Source of the DNA: Centrapalus pauciflorus
Lineage: Eukaryota > Streptophyta > Magnoliopsida > Asterales > Asteraceae
Length of the DNA stretch: 64,000 nucleotides
Assembly: GCA_020465985.1 (NCBI GenBank)
Contig: JAANYP010003248.1
Coordinates: 3,042,501-3,106,500 of the forward strand
Direction: 5' to 3'
Of this stretch, positions 47,335 to 63,441 are shown piece after piece (within the stretch, counting starts at the first letter, position 1; each line of letters starts with the position of its first letter). A model generated the notes under the pieces. That model was not told where the DNA came from, ran no database searches, and saw only the letters and a program-made list of their open reading frames with translations. A program made the translations under genes and the position numbers.

Positions 47335-49958
47335 ATGGAGCTTACATTTGCTAATGACACTACTAGCTTGAGTTACTGGTTAACCTGGCAGTTCTTGATC
47401 TGTTTGCTATCGGTCTTTACCTCCTTAATTACAGCATCATTCTTGATATGGAAGTATGAAGGTTTTGACAACACGGAAAGGGTTTGTTCTTTGTATGATG
47501 TTGAAGCATGGATGCCGTGTGTGAAGGGACTAAGCCCTGTTTGGTTGATGGCTTTCAGAATCATTGCGAGTTGTTTGCTTTTAGCCGCTTTAATTGTTGA
47601 TGTTGCTACTCATGGGACCAACTTATTTTACTATTATACTCAGTAGGCCATTTCTCATGTTGCCAAGTTTCAGCCTATATCTTCTAATGCAAGTTGTTAG
47701 TTATTGGTTTTTATTTCTCTAATTGCAAGTTTTTTGTGTTTTTCTTCCGAATAGATGGACTTTGATTTTGACAATCATCTATTTTGTGGTATTTCTCGTT
47801 TCCCTTATTAAGTCTCATTTCTAGCCATATTTCCATCAGCTTTTCACATTCAAATGCACCATTCACCTTCAGCTTGGATCAGTGCTGTCCATTTGTGGAT
47901 GTTTCCGGAAGGACAAGATATGCAATGCTCATAGCAAAGATATAGATGCAGAGCAAGGAATTTCTATGCATCTTGTGGAGAAGGAAGCGAGTCAGCAGGG
48001 CGAGTATCCTTTCTCGCATACAGCTGCCATTTGGGGCTACATATTTCAAATTGTTTTCCAGGTACTTCAATCCCTTGATATTAATTGCTATATTACTCTT
48101 TGATTTGATTTTTTTTTTTTTAAATTGATCTAAAACTCTAAATTACTTCCATGTCATTGCATGCTGAAGTTGCTTCTGATGCTTTTCTTGTTTGCTGCGC
48201 AAAGATGACCGCTGGTGCAGTGCTGCTGACTGATGGTGTTTATTGGCTAGTAATCTTCCCATTTATCAACATTGCAGACTATGAAATGGGTTTCGTGAGT
48301 TTTACTCGTTAGTCGTTATTTATAATCATTCTTATATGATGAACGACGAACACAAAACTATAGGGAAAATCTGGTTGAACCTATAACATACTTTAAACCA
48401 TTCGGGTTTATAAATTCATATTATATTTTTGGAGTTTTCTTATGGAATGTTCTTTCTTATACCAGCTGACAGTTGTCGTACATTCACTTAATTTTGTTTT
48501 GCTGCTTGGTGACATAGCCATGAATAGCTTGGTAACTTTCTCTATTGTTAATTTGCTTCATAGATCCTTGACTAACACCTTGAAAATGACAGTGATACCT
48601 TTGTTTCAGCACTTCCAGTGGTTCAGAATTTCATATTTCATCTTGTTCACTGCGTTCTATGTGATCTTCCAGTGGATCGTTCATGTCTGTGTTGCAACCT
48701 GGTATGTATGTTATCTTCAACTTAATTTTCATTCCATACACAACGTTGCACTAGCTTATGGCTTTCTTCTCTTCGCTTCATGTCAGGTGGCCATATCCAT
48801 TTCTCAATGTAGCTGCGCAATATGCTCCTATGTGGTATGTGTGCTAAAATTGTAAACATTAGTTTACGGTGTGTTAAAGTGGTATCAAATTATGCAAGTG
48901 AATAAAGTTCTCACCATATAGTTTTGAATTCTTCCAATTTAAAGTTTACTCTGTTATTTATTTCCCAAAGACCCTAGAAACCTCATTTAAAAGTGAGTAA
49001 CCAATATTCCGATAATGGAACTTTTGTTGTCTGTTAATTGATGCTAGCTACTGCTCCACTAGGCAAACACTGAGTGTTAAGTTTTAAACTCAGGCATCTA
49101 GGTTATCCTAAGAACAGGTGTTAGGATCACCCCACACAATGATGATTGGTGGAAAGATTAAATGGAGACTCTGTTTTTGTGTAGTCTTCATGTGTTCCTA
49201 CAATTTGTCAACATTAATGGTTGTTAGGATTTTTGTTGCATCTTATGAATTCTGTAGTATGTGTATGTACATCCTTTTTATTTGTTTGCTTGCAACTTCT
49301 TTCTATGAAAGTTGGAAGCAAAAAAGTTTGTGTTTCAACATACAGAGGGTGTTTGGTTTTGCGTTATGAACCAGATTATTAGCTTATTATGTTATAATAA
49401 CACAAATAATTAGTTTAAAGTGTTTGGATTGCATACCTTAATAAGTGATTATTTGCGTTTAGAGTTGATTCTACCACACTTTTTCATAAGTTAAAAAATG
49501 TAGTTTATTTGCTCAATAAGTTATTATTTGGTCATTTTACAAGTAAAAACGCAAATCCAAATACTTTAAAAACTGATTATTTAATAATTATGATAGCAAA
49601 CAACAGAAGCTAAACCAAACACTACATTTCTTGCAGCATTTTTTGTTACAGCTATTTTCTGATTATTAGTTTCCAAAACGTTACATCACTTTTTCAAACG
49701 CAAATCCAAACACCCTCATAATCTTATGTCAAACTGAATGTCATTTGAGTTTTAACCATTTATGAAAGTCTGGTTTGGCATAGTTGCTCAGTTTATATCC
49801 AACTTTGGCTTTGATTGTTATTTAACTTCGGTAAAACGTTGCACAGGTACTGGGTGATTGCACTATTGCATCTTCCATGCTATGCTGTGTTTTGGCTCAT
49901 TGTTAAAACAAAATACTTCATATTGTCTCGATGGTTTCCCGAGTCATATCAATGTTGA
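47335..49958 (+). CDS. Multi-pass membrane protein, plant rolling-stone / FAR-17a-like family (312 aa, 8 coding exons)
   Basis: Exons: 47335-47642, 47755-47788, 47873-48061, 48205-48294, 48466-48531, 48610-48701, 48787-48834, 49847-49958. They join in frame to 312 residues. The protein is almost wholly hydrophobic, with seven or eight likely membrane spans (near residues 14-36, 72-94, 104-120, 155-190, 196-218, 222-250, 268-290). A polar loop containing HSKDIDAEQGIS lies near residues 125-150. Conserved family words include WKYEG, WMPC, SPVWLMAFR, WTLILTIIYF, HSLNFVLLLGD, WPYPFL and ALLHLPCY. This resembles the uncharacterised Arabidopsis family grouped with rolling stone and androgen-induced FAR-17a proteins. 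Biochemical role unknown; the endomembrane location is an inference. The second coding exon is only 34 nt, and the last intron (1 kb) holds a MITE. Confidence 0.85.
49344..49718. mobile_element. MITE in the last intron of the membrane-protein gene
   Basis: Inverted ends GAGGGTGTTTGGTTTTGCG and CGCAAATCCAAACACCCTC; the inner part is also loosely palindromic. The GGGTGTTTGG end is of the kind seen in Tourist/Harbinger and some hAT MITEs. No target duplication is clear, so the superfamily is open. A related half-copy (GGTGTTTAGTTTTACGTTATG) starts at about 59972. Confidence 0.7.
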
Positions 49959-50642
49959 GCTGACATCTTTCGTTGTTCAAAGCCGCAACTGCAGATGCCA
50001 AGTGAAGAGATGGATGAAAAAATCTGGAGCTGCTCGGGTTCCTTGATAAATGCTTGTGGTATATGGAGGATAAAAAATAGTTGCATATTAATTTCATATT
50101 CATTAATCAGGTGATTGTTGGAAACAATTAGTAATGAAAATTTGTTACCAACTCGACCCTGATTAAAATACAATTGATCGTGCTCACACAGTGAAAGATT
50201 TCAGAAATTTATGCACAGTAAAATTCTGGTTGCAGACACACAAGTTTTATACGAAGAAAAACTAATATTGATTAGTTTTTAACGAATGTATTAGGTGCAC
50301 TCGAATATTTCTAACCAAGTTTGGTGGCGTGTAAATGGTCTCTTAGAAGTTTCCCGTTAATTAAATTGAGGTTCATAATAAACACTAGAACTCGTTTGAT
50401 TGCAGAGATTTAAACAACTTATTTAGGATTTAGATTTAGAAATACTTTCATATTATGTTTGGATATAAAAAAATAGAGGATTTAGCTTCATCTATATTCC
50501 CAACTTCTCCTTTATAAATCTATGGGCCCCTAGTCCCCTACATCTTTCAGAATCCTATTATTTTGAAAATCATCGTATTAAATTCCTCATTTCATAATCC
50601 AACATATCCCGACAATCTTGTACGATTAATTTTCTCAATAAT

Positions 50643-50644
<2 letters not shown>

Positions 50645-50740
<96 letters not shown>

Positions 50741-52445
50741 TAGGGATCTTTTGTGAACAAGATGTAGGTTGTGAACAATGTGAACCAATTATATTGTGAC
50801 AAATCAGCATAATCTTAATTAACTGATAATTATCTACAAAACTGCAGTTAAGGATAATGGAGTAATTAACAAAAATAATTAAATGAATATTGTTATTGTT
50901 TTCTTATATTTCGTAACTAGATTCCTGGAAAAATGGCAATTGACCCATTTTTGCAGTTACCAAACATCATGCATATGATATAATTTATTATTTTGTTGCT
51001 TTGTATTCACAAAACTATATTTTACATGACAATACCAATTTTGTGAAACATGAATTTTTTTCTTACGATTTGTAATCAACTTTTGTATTAAATATAAGGA
51101 CGTTTGTCCTTATTTAAAAAAGTTTTTTATTTATGCAATGAATTTTGAATTTTTAGAAATTACATAAAAAAAACTTAGAATTAATAAACTAAACACATTG
51201 CGGAATGACATTATCAAATTCAAAGAGTTAATGATGTAATAAAAACACATTGCGGACCATCATGCTCTTTTGGTTTTCTTTTGTTTCAATATAAGATTAG
51301 TAATATTATTTTTCCGCATTTTGTCCTCGATTGTGAGTTTTATCCTAGTAATGAGTATTCATTCTGTAACCTATAATCTAAATACTATTAAAAGAGTAAC
51401 AAATTTGTCATTTGTCATCTTCTCTTTTTATTTGACACTCGTCATATTCTTATTCAAGCTAAAATTTTAAAAATATTTTTCTATATTTGTAAATATCTAA
51501 TATTAAATTTTAAAGAGTTCACAACGTAACAAAACCACTTTGCGGTCTACAATTCATCGGATTCAAAAGATATATTGCAGACCGATATTCATCAAATTCA
51601 AGAGATGTTTCGACTTCAAAAGGGTTCATGACGTAACATTGGATTCACGAGATGCTTCGTCACTATTCGGATTCAAAAAATTTACATTGTGAACTGTCAT
51701 TCATCGGATTCAAAAGATACATTGCAAACGGACATATATAAGATTCAATAGATGCTCTGGTTTCAAAGGTTTCACGAGGTAACATTGGATTTAGGAGATG
51801 CTTCGACATTATTCGGATTAAAAAAATACATTGCGAACTGTCATTCATCGGATTCAAAAGATACATTGTGAACTAACATTCATAAGATTCAATAGATGCT
51901 TCGGTTTCAAAGGTTTCATGACGTAACATTGGATTCAAAAGATGCTACGACATTAGTCGGGTTCAAATGATACATTGCGGATCGATACTCATCGGATTCA
52001 ATAGATGTTTCTATTTCAAAGGGTTCACGACGTAACATTGGATTCAAGAGATGCTTCGGTTTCAGTGGGTTCATGACGTAACATCAAATCTAAAAGATGC
52101 TTCAACATTCATGGGATTCAAAAGATATATTGCGAAATGACATTAATCGAATTCAAAAGTTGTTTCGGTTTCAAAGGATTCAATTAAGCACTATTTGAAT
52201 GGCAACCGAACAATAAATGGATATTTTAAATGGTTTCACTAGACCATTTCAAATTCAATTTCCTTTATGTTAGGATTTGCTTGTTGTTTCCTATATTTTA
52301 GGGATGAGTACACGGCATTTCAATTTTTGGTTTACCAATTTGTCTTTTATTATTTTTTTAGATCCCTTTTAATTATTGATTTTAGATGTTGACGTGTCAT
52401 TAATTTATTGGTTCACAACGTTCACAATGAATAATTTGTTCACAA

Positions 52446-52504
<59 letters not shown>
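50645..52504. mobile_element. Fold-back element of about 1.7 kb bracketed by (TA)n on both sides
   Basis: (TA)n runs at 50647-50737 and 52451-52503 abut inverted ends of about 50 bp: left TAGGGATCTTTTGTGAACAA then GTTGTGAACAATGTGAACCAAT, right ATTGGTTCACAACGTTCACAAT then TTGTTCACAATACCCTA. The interior holds a diverged tandem array at 51530-52190. No transposase frame. The arrangement resembles Micron-type MITEs described as lying within TA microsatellites, but that family link is from memory. Confidence 0.7.
51530..52190. repeat. Diverged tandem array inside the (TA)n-bracketed element
   Basis: The recurring unit has the order CGTAACATTGGATTCA-GAGATGCTTCG, then TCGGATTCAAAAGATACATTGCG, then GATTCAATAGATGTTTC, then TTTCAAAGGTTCA(T/C)GACG. 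Starts near 51630, 51775, 51920, 52033 and 52075 give a period of about 145 bp in the first part and partial units at the end. Confidence 0.75.
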
Positions 52505-52507
<3 letters not shown>

Positions 52508-55500
52508 AAGTTATAATGAAATTAAGATATATTAACATAATGAAATAACTATATGAAAACGCACATATATTATAATAAATAAACTTTTATTTATTTTACG
52601 TTTCATTTATTAATTTTATTTTATTCATGTTGTTACATTAAATGTTTTGATTTAATCAGAATTTTTTTTCTAATAAAAAATTTAATTTAGCTTTTTTATT
52701 TGTTTTGATTAAATATTTTGTTAAGTTAATACGTTTTATGTTAGTTATAACTTTCAAGTAAAATATATAAACTAAACATTTTATTTGTTATGACATAAAT
52801 ATTTTGTTATATTAATATGTTTCGGTTATAATTTGCTAGAAAACTATATAAATTTAACATTTTATTCGTTTTGACTTAAATGTTTTAATGTAACAAAATA
52901 TTTAAATCAAAACAAATAGAACACAAAATTTAAATAAAAAAAATAACGTAACAAATATCTAAAAAAAACGAATGAAACTCTTAGTATATTTTCCTTAAAA
53001 TGTATAATGAAACCAATTTATATTAACATAATGAAATAAATAGATGAATATATATAAAATAAAAAAACATATAATATTATAACAATGAAAGCGAATATAA
53101 AAAATTTTTAATAATAAGTTATATATATAATAGAAACGTAAAATAAATTAATTAAATACATAAATAGGGATAATTTAGTAAATAAAAAATAAATATATCT
53201 TAAATAATAATAATTAATTTATTAAAAACATCATTTATTAAGTTAACATTTAAAATTTAAAAAAATGGACCAAAATGTTATAAAAAAAGAAAGTGATTGT
53301 CTTTTAAAAAAAAAAAAAGAGAGACAAATGGATCAATTTTACAAGTAAAACGTGTAAATATGGACCGTTTTATGTAAATTTGAAACCACAATAATCGAAT
53401 TCAAAATTTTATTCAGAACCGTTTCTGTAATTTATTTTAAAATATATAGCTTAGATTTTATCGTAAATTCATAGATTGATTACAACATGCAAAAAAAAAG
53501 GGAAAGAGGAAGATGTGAATCAAAAAGGTTACAAATGGGCCTGGATCTAATATAAAGTTTTGGGTCGGGTTAAGTCTGATAGAGTGATAGGCTTGGATTA
53601 TTATTTCTTTTAGTATGGTTTAGGCAAAAGCCTGATTCGAGGCTCCGACCCGTTAGGGATGATTTTCAATTTTTATGATGTGTTTTGTAAATTCCTTTTT
53701 GTTAACTGTTGTTTTTCTGTGTTTCTCAAACACTATTTGAGGTATTATCTTAGAAAGCTGGTTATTAAAAGATTTGGGTTTTAAAATTTATCTTTATTGT
53801 TTTATTTTAATACACGTAAATTGTATAAAACATTACTACAGTAAAATTTGTTAAAATAGTTTCAACAAAATTATACAAATACTGCATAAACAATAATGAG
53901 GTGGTTGGCCCATACTTCAAGGCAGAGCATAAAATGTATAATCTCAAATGTAGTTTTATTATCATTAAGGATAATATTTAAAAAAAAAAAAAAAAAAAAA
54001 AAGAAACCTCTGGTCTCAAATTTTATCAATTTAATACTCTATTATTTTTCCTAATTTAATTTCTATAAAAATGTAAAAGCGAAAGCAAAAAAAAACGTTG
54101 TTGTGGTTTAAAATATTATTTCATAATAAATCGTTAAATCAACAATAGAGTAATACATACATACATATATATAGATTTGGGTTCAAATTGATACCATTAA
54201 ATTTACAGAGTACCGGAGGTATCTCGCTTAAGACCATGTTTTTTAAAATTTTAAATTAAAAATAAATATTAAAATAGAAGAAACTTAATGAACAAATAAA
54301 TTAATATGTAAAGAGTAACATTATTAATAATTATAGTAGAGTTAAATAAAAATATTACTTTAGGAACCAAAAGTAAAATGGACTACAAATATGAATGACC
54401 AAAAATTTAATAAAGAAAATGGTAAAATAGTCATTATAAAATATATATCCCTTTCATTGTTAAAGTTAACAGTAGATGAATTTTTTTTTCAAATAACCAG
54501 TAAAAATAAAGATCGTTTATACAAAATTAAAACCACAAGAACCGTTCCTAAAATTTTATGCAAACCACACTAACCATTTTAGTAATTTAGTCTAAAATAA
54601 AAAACACAATATGTAAAAAATCTAAAAATGGAAATGGCAGAGAAGGGTCTGGAGGAATGTTGGCAGCGCGGTTGGAAGTTAGAACAGTATGCCGCTATCG
54701 GTTATCGGATAGGTCAAAAAATAATCGTTATCCTAAAAAAATAAATTATGTTGAGTTGTTGACTGGTAATAAATGAATGCGAAAATAAATTTTCTATATG
54801 GTTATTCTAAAATAGTTGGTAGGATAATTAATTTCGTATTATATCCATAAAAAAAATTAATCATATTGATTTTTTTGAATATTTATAAAAAAACAATATA
54901 TTAACATTTATAACTGGATAAAAAAAAATTTCACGTTTTAATATCATAAAAAAAATATTTTTTTAAAACAATTTGGACAGCAATAAAGTGAAAATGTATA
55001 TAAAAACAATGTGATCTTAATAATAGATTTGAATTTTTATAATACATATATTAATGGCTAAAAATAACAGTTATATATTATATAAAAATTAAAAAAAGTT
55101 ATCATAACATCTCAAATCACTTAAAAGGACACCGTAAATACCATTAAATGTATAAACATACTCAATTCTTGTCAATCCATTTGTCATCAGTTATCGTCAT
55201 GAATTGACACGAGACATTTATAGTTACTAAAAATATCAACTAATATTTAAACTAAATCTAAATCAAATATAGTCTATTTTTAAATTCATATCAAATTAGG
55301 TCCAATAAAATCTAATACTCTAATAACTTATTAATTATAATATATTAAAAGTTTAAAAGAATATAGAATAATAATTAATATTCATATATTTAGAATTATA
55401 GAAAATTAATAGGTCACGATAAATAATAATATTATTATTATACACTTTTTACTTTACAATTCTTTTTGTCTTTATCTTTAGTTTATTATATTTTGTATAA

Positions 55501-56300
55501 ATAAAAATATGTAAAAAATATTTGTGTAATACACGGATAAATAAACTAGTTATTAATAATAGGATCCATTTGGAGCGGTTGCTCCCAAAATAATCATCGT
55601 GTTTTATCCGTCAAACGTGGGCTTGTGATCATTAATTATCCACTATGTTTGGGCCTTCTGGAGATTGGGCTGTTGTGAGCTTCTATACGACTATACCCAA
55701 GAAAAAGAAGAAAAGTAAAATCGATTAAAAAAAGGTAATGCACACACTAATGCATGTTTAAGCATTAAACCATAGTTTTCCTTTGATGTTTTATAATACC
55801 GTTTACCTCATTAAATAGCTATCTACTAATTTATTTTGGTCATATTTTTTCACTATACCAAATAGAACATCATACTTTCAAAATTCGTCCAAATATAATA
55901 AAGATGTACTTTTCGAGATAATTTTACCATCAATTTAAACTTTTAATGCCTTTTCTGTGGCAAATTTATATCATAGGAGACTCTCTTTTGATGTAATAAT
56001 GAGTAATGATTGAATTAGGACGGGTTTGAAAATACAATGTTTACTATACGAAAAAAGTATAATGATTTAACAAAACAAATATAAAAGCAAGTTATTATTT
56101 AATAATATAAACTATTTATTTTGATTAAACTTAAGACTTTATGTTAAAACCAAATTCGGTGACAATATGGATAGCTAAACCAACCCTATAACATTTCACA
56201 ATATCCAAATTATATAAACTTGTATGGTATCAAAACTTAAAAGAAAACAAGCAGTCAAGCATGATCCGAAAAGATAACAAATAGTTGTAATTCGAGTCGT
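52505..56300. other. Gene-free AT-rich region
   Basis: Poly(A) runs at 53308-53320 and 53979-54002. At 54155-54235 (GATTTGGGTTCAAATTGATACC, then GAGTACCGGAGGTATC, next to a CATA/TA run) lies a half-copy related to the left end of the 57932 element. No coding frame is credible. Confidence 0.5.
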
Positions 56301-56310
56301 AAAAGTTTTT

Positions 56311-56940
56311 GGAATCCATGGCTTCCCGTCAGAATTAATTGCTTTGTATGGCGAGTATTGTTAGGACGAATTCCAACAAGAAGCAATTTAGCAATTAGAA
56401 ATATCATCTCGGGTTCTACGTTGTGACCCCTTTGTGGAGTGGAAGAGGAAACCGAATAACATTTGTTTTATGATTGTTCTTTCAGCTAGGAATTATGGAA
56501 GTGGGTGTTAGTTTGGTGCGAAATCACAATTGATCATCATCAGTCTTTGAAGCAATTTATTGAATTAATCTGCAAGTCTGGGAAGTCACCAAGAGATGAA
56601 AATTTTTGGAAACAGTAGTGGTGGGTTTGATTTGGGTGGTGTGGAAAGCTAGAAATTCAGTGGTATTTAATAAAGAAAAGGTTTCAGCGTCTTTGATCAA
56701 GGATGATTTCCTTGCAAGTGTTTTTTCTTGGTTAAAGTTTAGGGCGAATTGTAAATCTTTAAATTGGTCGTTGTGGGTTATATGTCCTTCTTCGTTCTTT
56801 TGATTCCTGTAATTGCTGAAACTTGGTTAGCTTTTCTTTACTGTTTTATCTTAATAATTTTGGGCTTTCTTTTCGGTGGTGATTACTTTGCCAAAGCTCC
56901 CGTTTAGTCTTGCCTTTTGTTGTTCGAAAAAATATATATA
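56311..56940 (+). pseudogene. Degenerate LINE (non-LTR retrotransposon) 3' end
   Basis: The conceptual reading from 56311 is NPWLPVRINCFVWRVL, then GRIPTRSNLAIRNI, then PLCGVEEE and HLFYDCS. This matches the zinc-binding (zf-RVT) tail that follows reverse transcriptase in plant LINEs. The frame is broken by stop codons after STL, after EETE and in the CS-ELW region, and by a frameshift near 56606. After the shift, WVVWKARNSVVFNKEK, a usual LINE C-terminal motif, continues in another frame. The reverse transcriptase and endonuclease domains are absent, so this is a 5'-truncated dead copy. Confidence 0.75.
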
Positions 56941-57879
56941 ATAATTAAAATATTAATTAGCTTTTCCAGATACGAAACAAATGAATATTAGAAATTTGAA
57001 AACGAAATATCAAATTCCCATTTGAAGAATGGGAATGAGTTAGCCAATACGATATTAGATACTTCCTAAATAATTAGAGAAATTCCAAGTGGTATGGAAC
57101 GGAATGGGTGTTGTGATTTTGGCCCGATAATTATTGACCATTAATTGAATACAACCCACACCACAAAATATTCTCCATTTTTGTCCTCATTCCTAAATTC
57201 ACAACCTTTCCTCCCCATTTCCCAAATATTCTCCACATTTTTGTTTTTACTTTTACACATGTTTTAATAAAAATAGTTTTTTAAAGTGTATTTTATTGGA
57301 GAGTCTCTATTTTGCTTTACTAGTTTTGGTTGTACCACGTAGATAAGTAGATTAAAAATTAGCATGGTTACAAGTTCAAATACATTTTATGGATTTTGAA
57401 TTACATATAATGTATATGCAGTGGACTTATATCGGCGGAAATCAACTTCCATTATTTGGATTACATATCAGGTTTGCGGTTTATTTCGGCTGGAATCAAC
57501 TTCCATTTTTTGGAGGGAAAAGTTTTAACCGCCAATAACTGTTTTTTCCAAGTCTATAAATTTAGTGCAATGTCTGTTTTTTCATTTACTCTAATTTTTC
57601 GTCTCTTTTCATACCAAAACTCTGCAACCATGTTAATGAGAGTCATTATAGGATCGTTGCCTATGATTTCTTAAATCAAAAAAATCCTGGAAGCAATTTA
57701 GTCGTGAAACCATCAACGACGTCGTGGGACTAAATATCCTTTAGGACAGTGTTTAATCACGTCCTTAATTTGTTCTTTCTTTTCTTATGAAGTTCCCTAA
57801 CATAGTTACTATTTTGTCTAATATATCTGATTAAAAAATATTTAAAAATCATGTAATGGTGGATCGAACATAGTACGAG

Positions 57880-60100
<2,221 letters not shown>

Positions 60101-60108
60101 CATAATTG

Positions 60109-60204
60109 GCGGAGGTCTGCTTAGAAGCATATAACTTCATTTTCAAATTAGGGATTGCGGAGGTTTGCTTAGAAGCATATAACTTCATTTTCAAATTAGG
60201 GATT
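60109..60204. repeat. Perfect-length 48-bp tandem duplication
   Basis: Units 60109-60156 and 60157-60204 (GCGGAGGTCTGCTTAGAAGC and onward) differ at one base (CTGC versus TTGC), indicating a recent local duplication. Confidence 0.95.
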
Positions 60205-62612
60205 TCAATTTTATCTGTGGGGTTTGGCTGAAGATCTAATTTGTTTTGATTGATTTAAATCTTAATTCGTAACAAATCTTAAAATTCAGATTTTAAGTGA
60301 TTTAAGACTGTTAGTTACATTTCTAACTTAAGTTAATTTTAAATCTTAAGTGATTACAGACTGTTTGTTACATTTCAGAATTAAGACCTTAAAAATTCTG
60401 AAATTAGGTCTGAAAATTAAAAGGTAGACACCTGTCTGAAATTAGGTCTGAAAAAATATGACAATATTTTACATTTTTTTATAATTAACCCTTAAACTTA
60501 TTACAATTAACGTTGTAGTTATTTCTATCGACAATTATCCTTTAATTTATTTATGGTCTCAAACATTTTCAGGTTATGTTTATCAACTTGATATTTATGA
60601 AATTATTCAATTCAATGTTGCATTGAGAATTGAATGTTATCTTTATCCATCAACTTGATATTCATACAATCATTTAATGTACTTCCATAAAGATTTTAGC
60701 GGTTAAAATTTACATTCTGCGATATCCATGGTTATCATTTCTAGTGTGTGAATATATTTTTAACGAAAAGTGATTTATACCCAATAATTTTATATCATGA
60801 CTAATCTATTCTTACTAATATTTTTATCGTCTTTATATTTTATCACATTCGTTAACAGTAGATTAGTCATTTTATATAAAACTAGAGTATCACTCGTGTA
60901 CTATATGAGATACTTAAATAAGTGAGTTTAAACATTGGTAGTTAATGATGAAAAGCTTTGATAATAAGCTAAAGGTAGGACAACACGGTTGAATAAGAAA
61001 AAACAAGTAATATTGAAAGATAAGCAATATTCATGAGTTTCAAAACAAAAACCCTAGTTAGAGTCTTTTTTATAAATAAATTGCTTTTTTATTATTTTAT
61101 TAATGAAAATAGTAGGATACACATGTCATATTTTCGTTAATCGAAGTGAAAATCCGATTTAATCACCAAGTGACATTTAGTTGCTTTTTTAACAGATTAG
61201 ATAGATTATTGTGTATAATAATTTTATGTCGTGTATAAATAATTTTCCTTTTTTAATATTGAAATAATGGTACGTAAATAGCTCAGGTTATATTTTAAAT
61301 TTTTAATGGATTTTACGAGAACTATGTTTTTTAGAAGCTCAAGCTCAAAACTATATTTGTTTAATAGGAGTTTAAGCTTTTGTTTCGGATTTAAAAGCTC
61401 GCAAATGCCTTTTTACATGAAGTTATAGCTTTTAAGACGAACTTGAGACTTTTGTCAAATAAAATTATTTTTTTACCCTTTAAATAATTCTATACTACAA
61501 TTTTTAATAAATATCAATGTATATTTGATATTAAAAGCTACCAAACATATTTATAAAAACAAAAAAGTTCATCTCGTTTAAAAAGTGACAGCTCCTAAAA
61601 GCTCCAAATCATAACTCCAACTTGAAGCTACACCTAATCGTACCAAACTTACGCTAGACATTCCATGTACAACCAAGCCTCTTTTAATTCATAGGCTCGC
61701 ATCAAATATTTTGAACTTTTAGTTGCCAAATTTACGGATCCAACAAAATTATATAATTTAAGAAATTTTCCGATCAATTCAATTAGTTTGACAGTAATAA
61801 ATCCTCAGTCCTCACAATAGTTAGCCATTAATTTACAAGTAATAAACCCTAATAATTTAATCAAATAAAAAACCGTTACAATTTAATCAAGTAATCTATC
61901 TTAACAATCAGTTTAGTGTAACACCCATAAGTTCAAAATAGATTTTTATATTATAATCAAACTTGGAATAATTATAAGTAAAGATACATTTCATATATAA
62001 AGATTAATTTAGACATTCTTTCTAACAAAATATTAATTTGCGTAAAAATATATTATTTGTGTTAATCAGATAAAAGTGTTTTAACTTATTAAGGAATAAG
62101 GGGTATAAATTTTTAAAAAGTAATGAAGTTGGTACGAAATTAGAAATTAGAAACCATTATTAATGTTGATTATTAACATTAAATGCACATCATTTGTGGG
62201 TCTGTAATCTAAAATTAGGTTTTTCCTTTGACTGAAACTTATTTTCTGGATTTGGACAGCATACCGGTGAGGCAATGGGCCGATTGTTTGGCCATCGTCT
62301 TTTTAACTTTATTTAATCAACACCCAAAATTTGTTGTTATTATAATTATGTCATAATTTGTGGCACAAAAAAACCAATATATATTTACCGAGTAAAAACT
62401 AAACCATCATGAATAATAATTTTATTTTAAAAATGGTTTAATACCAAATTAACATAAAATTAAAAGACTTGATCTTGGATCAATTTATTGTTAACACATG
62501 TAACTAATTACTGCTGTAACAAATTGTGTATATTTTTTTAAATTAATATAGCACTAGATCATTTCTTCTGGAAAAAAAAAGGAAGAAAATATGTCAGCGC
62601 GTCACATATCAT
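60205..62612. other. Gene-free AT-rich stretch with MITE-like fragments
   Basis: At 60230-60440 there are repeated and inverted words (AATCTTAA, TTAAGTGATTA-AGACTGTT-GTTACATTTC, CTGAAATTAGGTCTGAAA). At 61330-61620 an AGCTCAAGCTC / AAAAGCTCC stretch looks like another degraded small element. No protein family recognised. Confidence 0.45.
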
Positions 62613-62804
62613 TAGGGGTGGCAATTTTGACCCAACAGGCCATACGCTAGAGCATAATATTTTTTTAAAAAAAAATGAAAATTTATAAAACGATGTATCA
62701 AACAAATTGTTATTTAGATATTTCAAAATTATGTAAAATTTATAACATTTGGCCGTCAACCCGTTCGAACTGTTTGCTTGAATGGGCCGAAATTGCCACC
62801 CTTT
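62613..62804. mobile_element. hAT-type MITE, 192 bp, same family as the one in PPT intron 1
   Basis: Starts TAGGGGTGGCAATTTTGACC and ends CGAAATTGCCACCCTTT. The 8-bp flanks are CATATCAT (62605-62612) and CATATCTT (62805-62812), one mismatch. Confidence 0.85.
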
Positions 62805-63258
62805 CATATCTTAAATCATTCGATGGGATCGAAACTAGAAAGACAAACGGGTCTTTCAATAATTATAGAAAAAAAAAACAAGTAAATCAAAATAATGCAT
62901 AGGAAAATATTGTGACATTGGTGAAGATGGGAGGTTGTATTTGGGGATAGTGTTATCTTTATCTGCCCAAGACACGCATGCATTCCTTAGTCCTTGCTAC
63001 CAAACATAGTTTTCATATCGTATATTCTCTTATACTTCAATTCCATTTTCGCTTCATTATCTATCGAATGACCACTCCGATTTATCACATTGATTTTGAT
63101 TGTACATGTTCTTTGTTGGTCTTTGTAGTTTGCCTACCCTTGTTGAATAGTTACTTCAAAACAACAAACTATTTTGTCTATTCGTGCAAGAAAAATCTCT
63201 ATGTTAAGTGGTGAACGGTTCTTTTGATTTACAAGACAGATATATATAATTTTATTTA

Positions 63259-63441
63259 CGGTGCTACTATTCTCACCCCATAAATGTCTATTTCTACCTC
63301 ATCATTATTATTATCTTATTAGAAATTAGTTTTTTTTATGATTAATTAGCGAATAGAAAAATGACAGATTTTACCATTGCATTTTTCATGGTCAACCTAA
63401 CCTTTTTTCTACCCCATCATGGGGTGTAAATAGACTAACCG
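63259..63441. mobile_element. MULE-type MITE, 183 bp (family member 2, inverted)
   Basis: Ends GGTGCTACTATTCTCACCCC and GGGGTGTAAATAGACTAACC correspond, in opposite orientation, to the 43766-43944 element. Flanks TTTTATTTA (63250-63258) and TTTTATTTT (63442-63450) match at 8 of 9 positions. Confidence 0.8.

Noticed and set aside
50563..50810. Poly(Tyr-Ile) frames (also at 58259-58515)
   Set aside because: Translations of (TA)n microsatellites.
51530..52190. CRISPR-like array
   Set aside because: Repeats are long, diverged and contiguous, without uniform spacers, inside a transposon in a eukaryotic genome.
56606..56803. Independent 65-codon gene
   Set aside because: It is the frameshifted C-terminal piece of a dead LINE.
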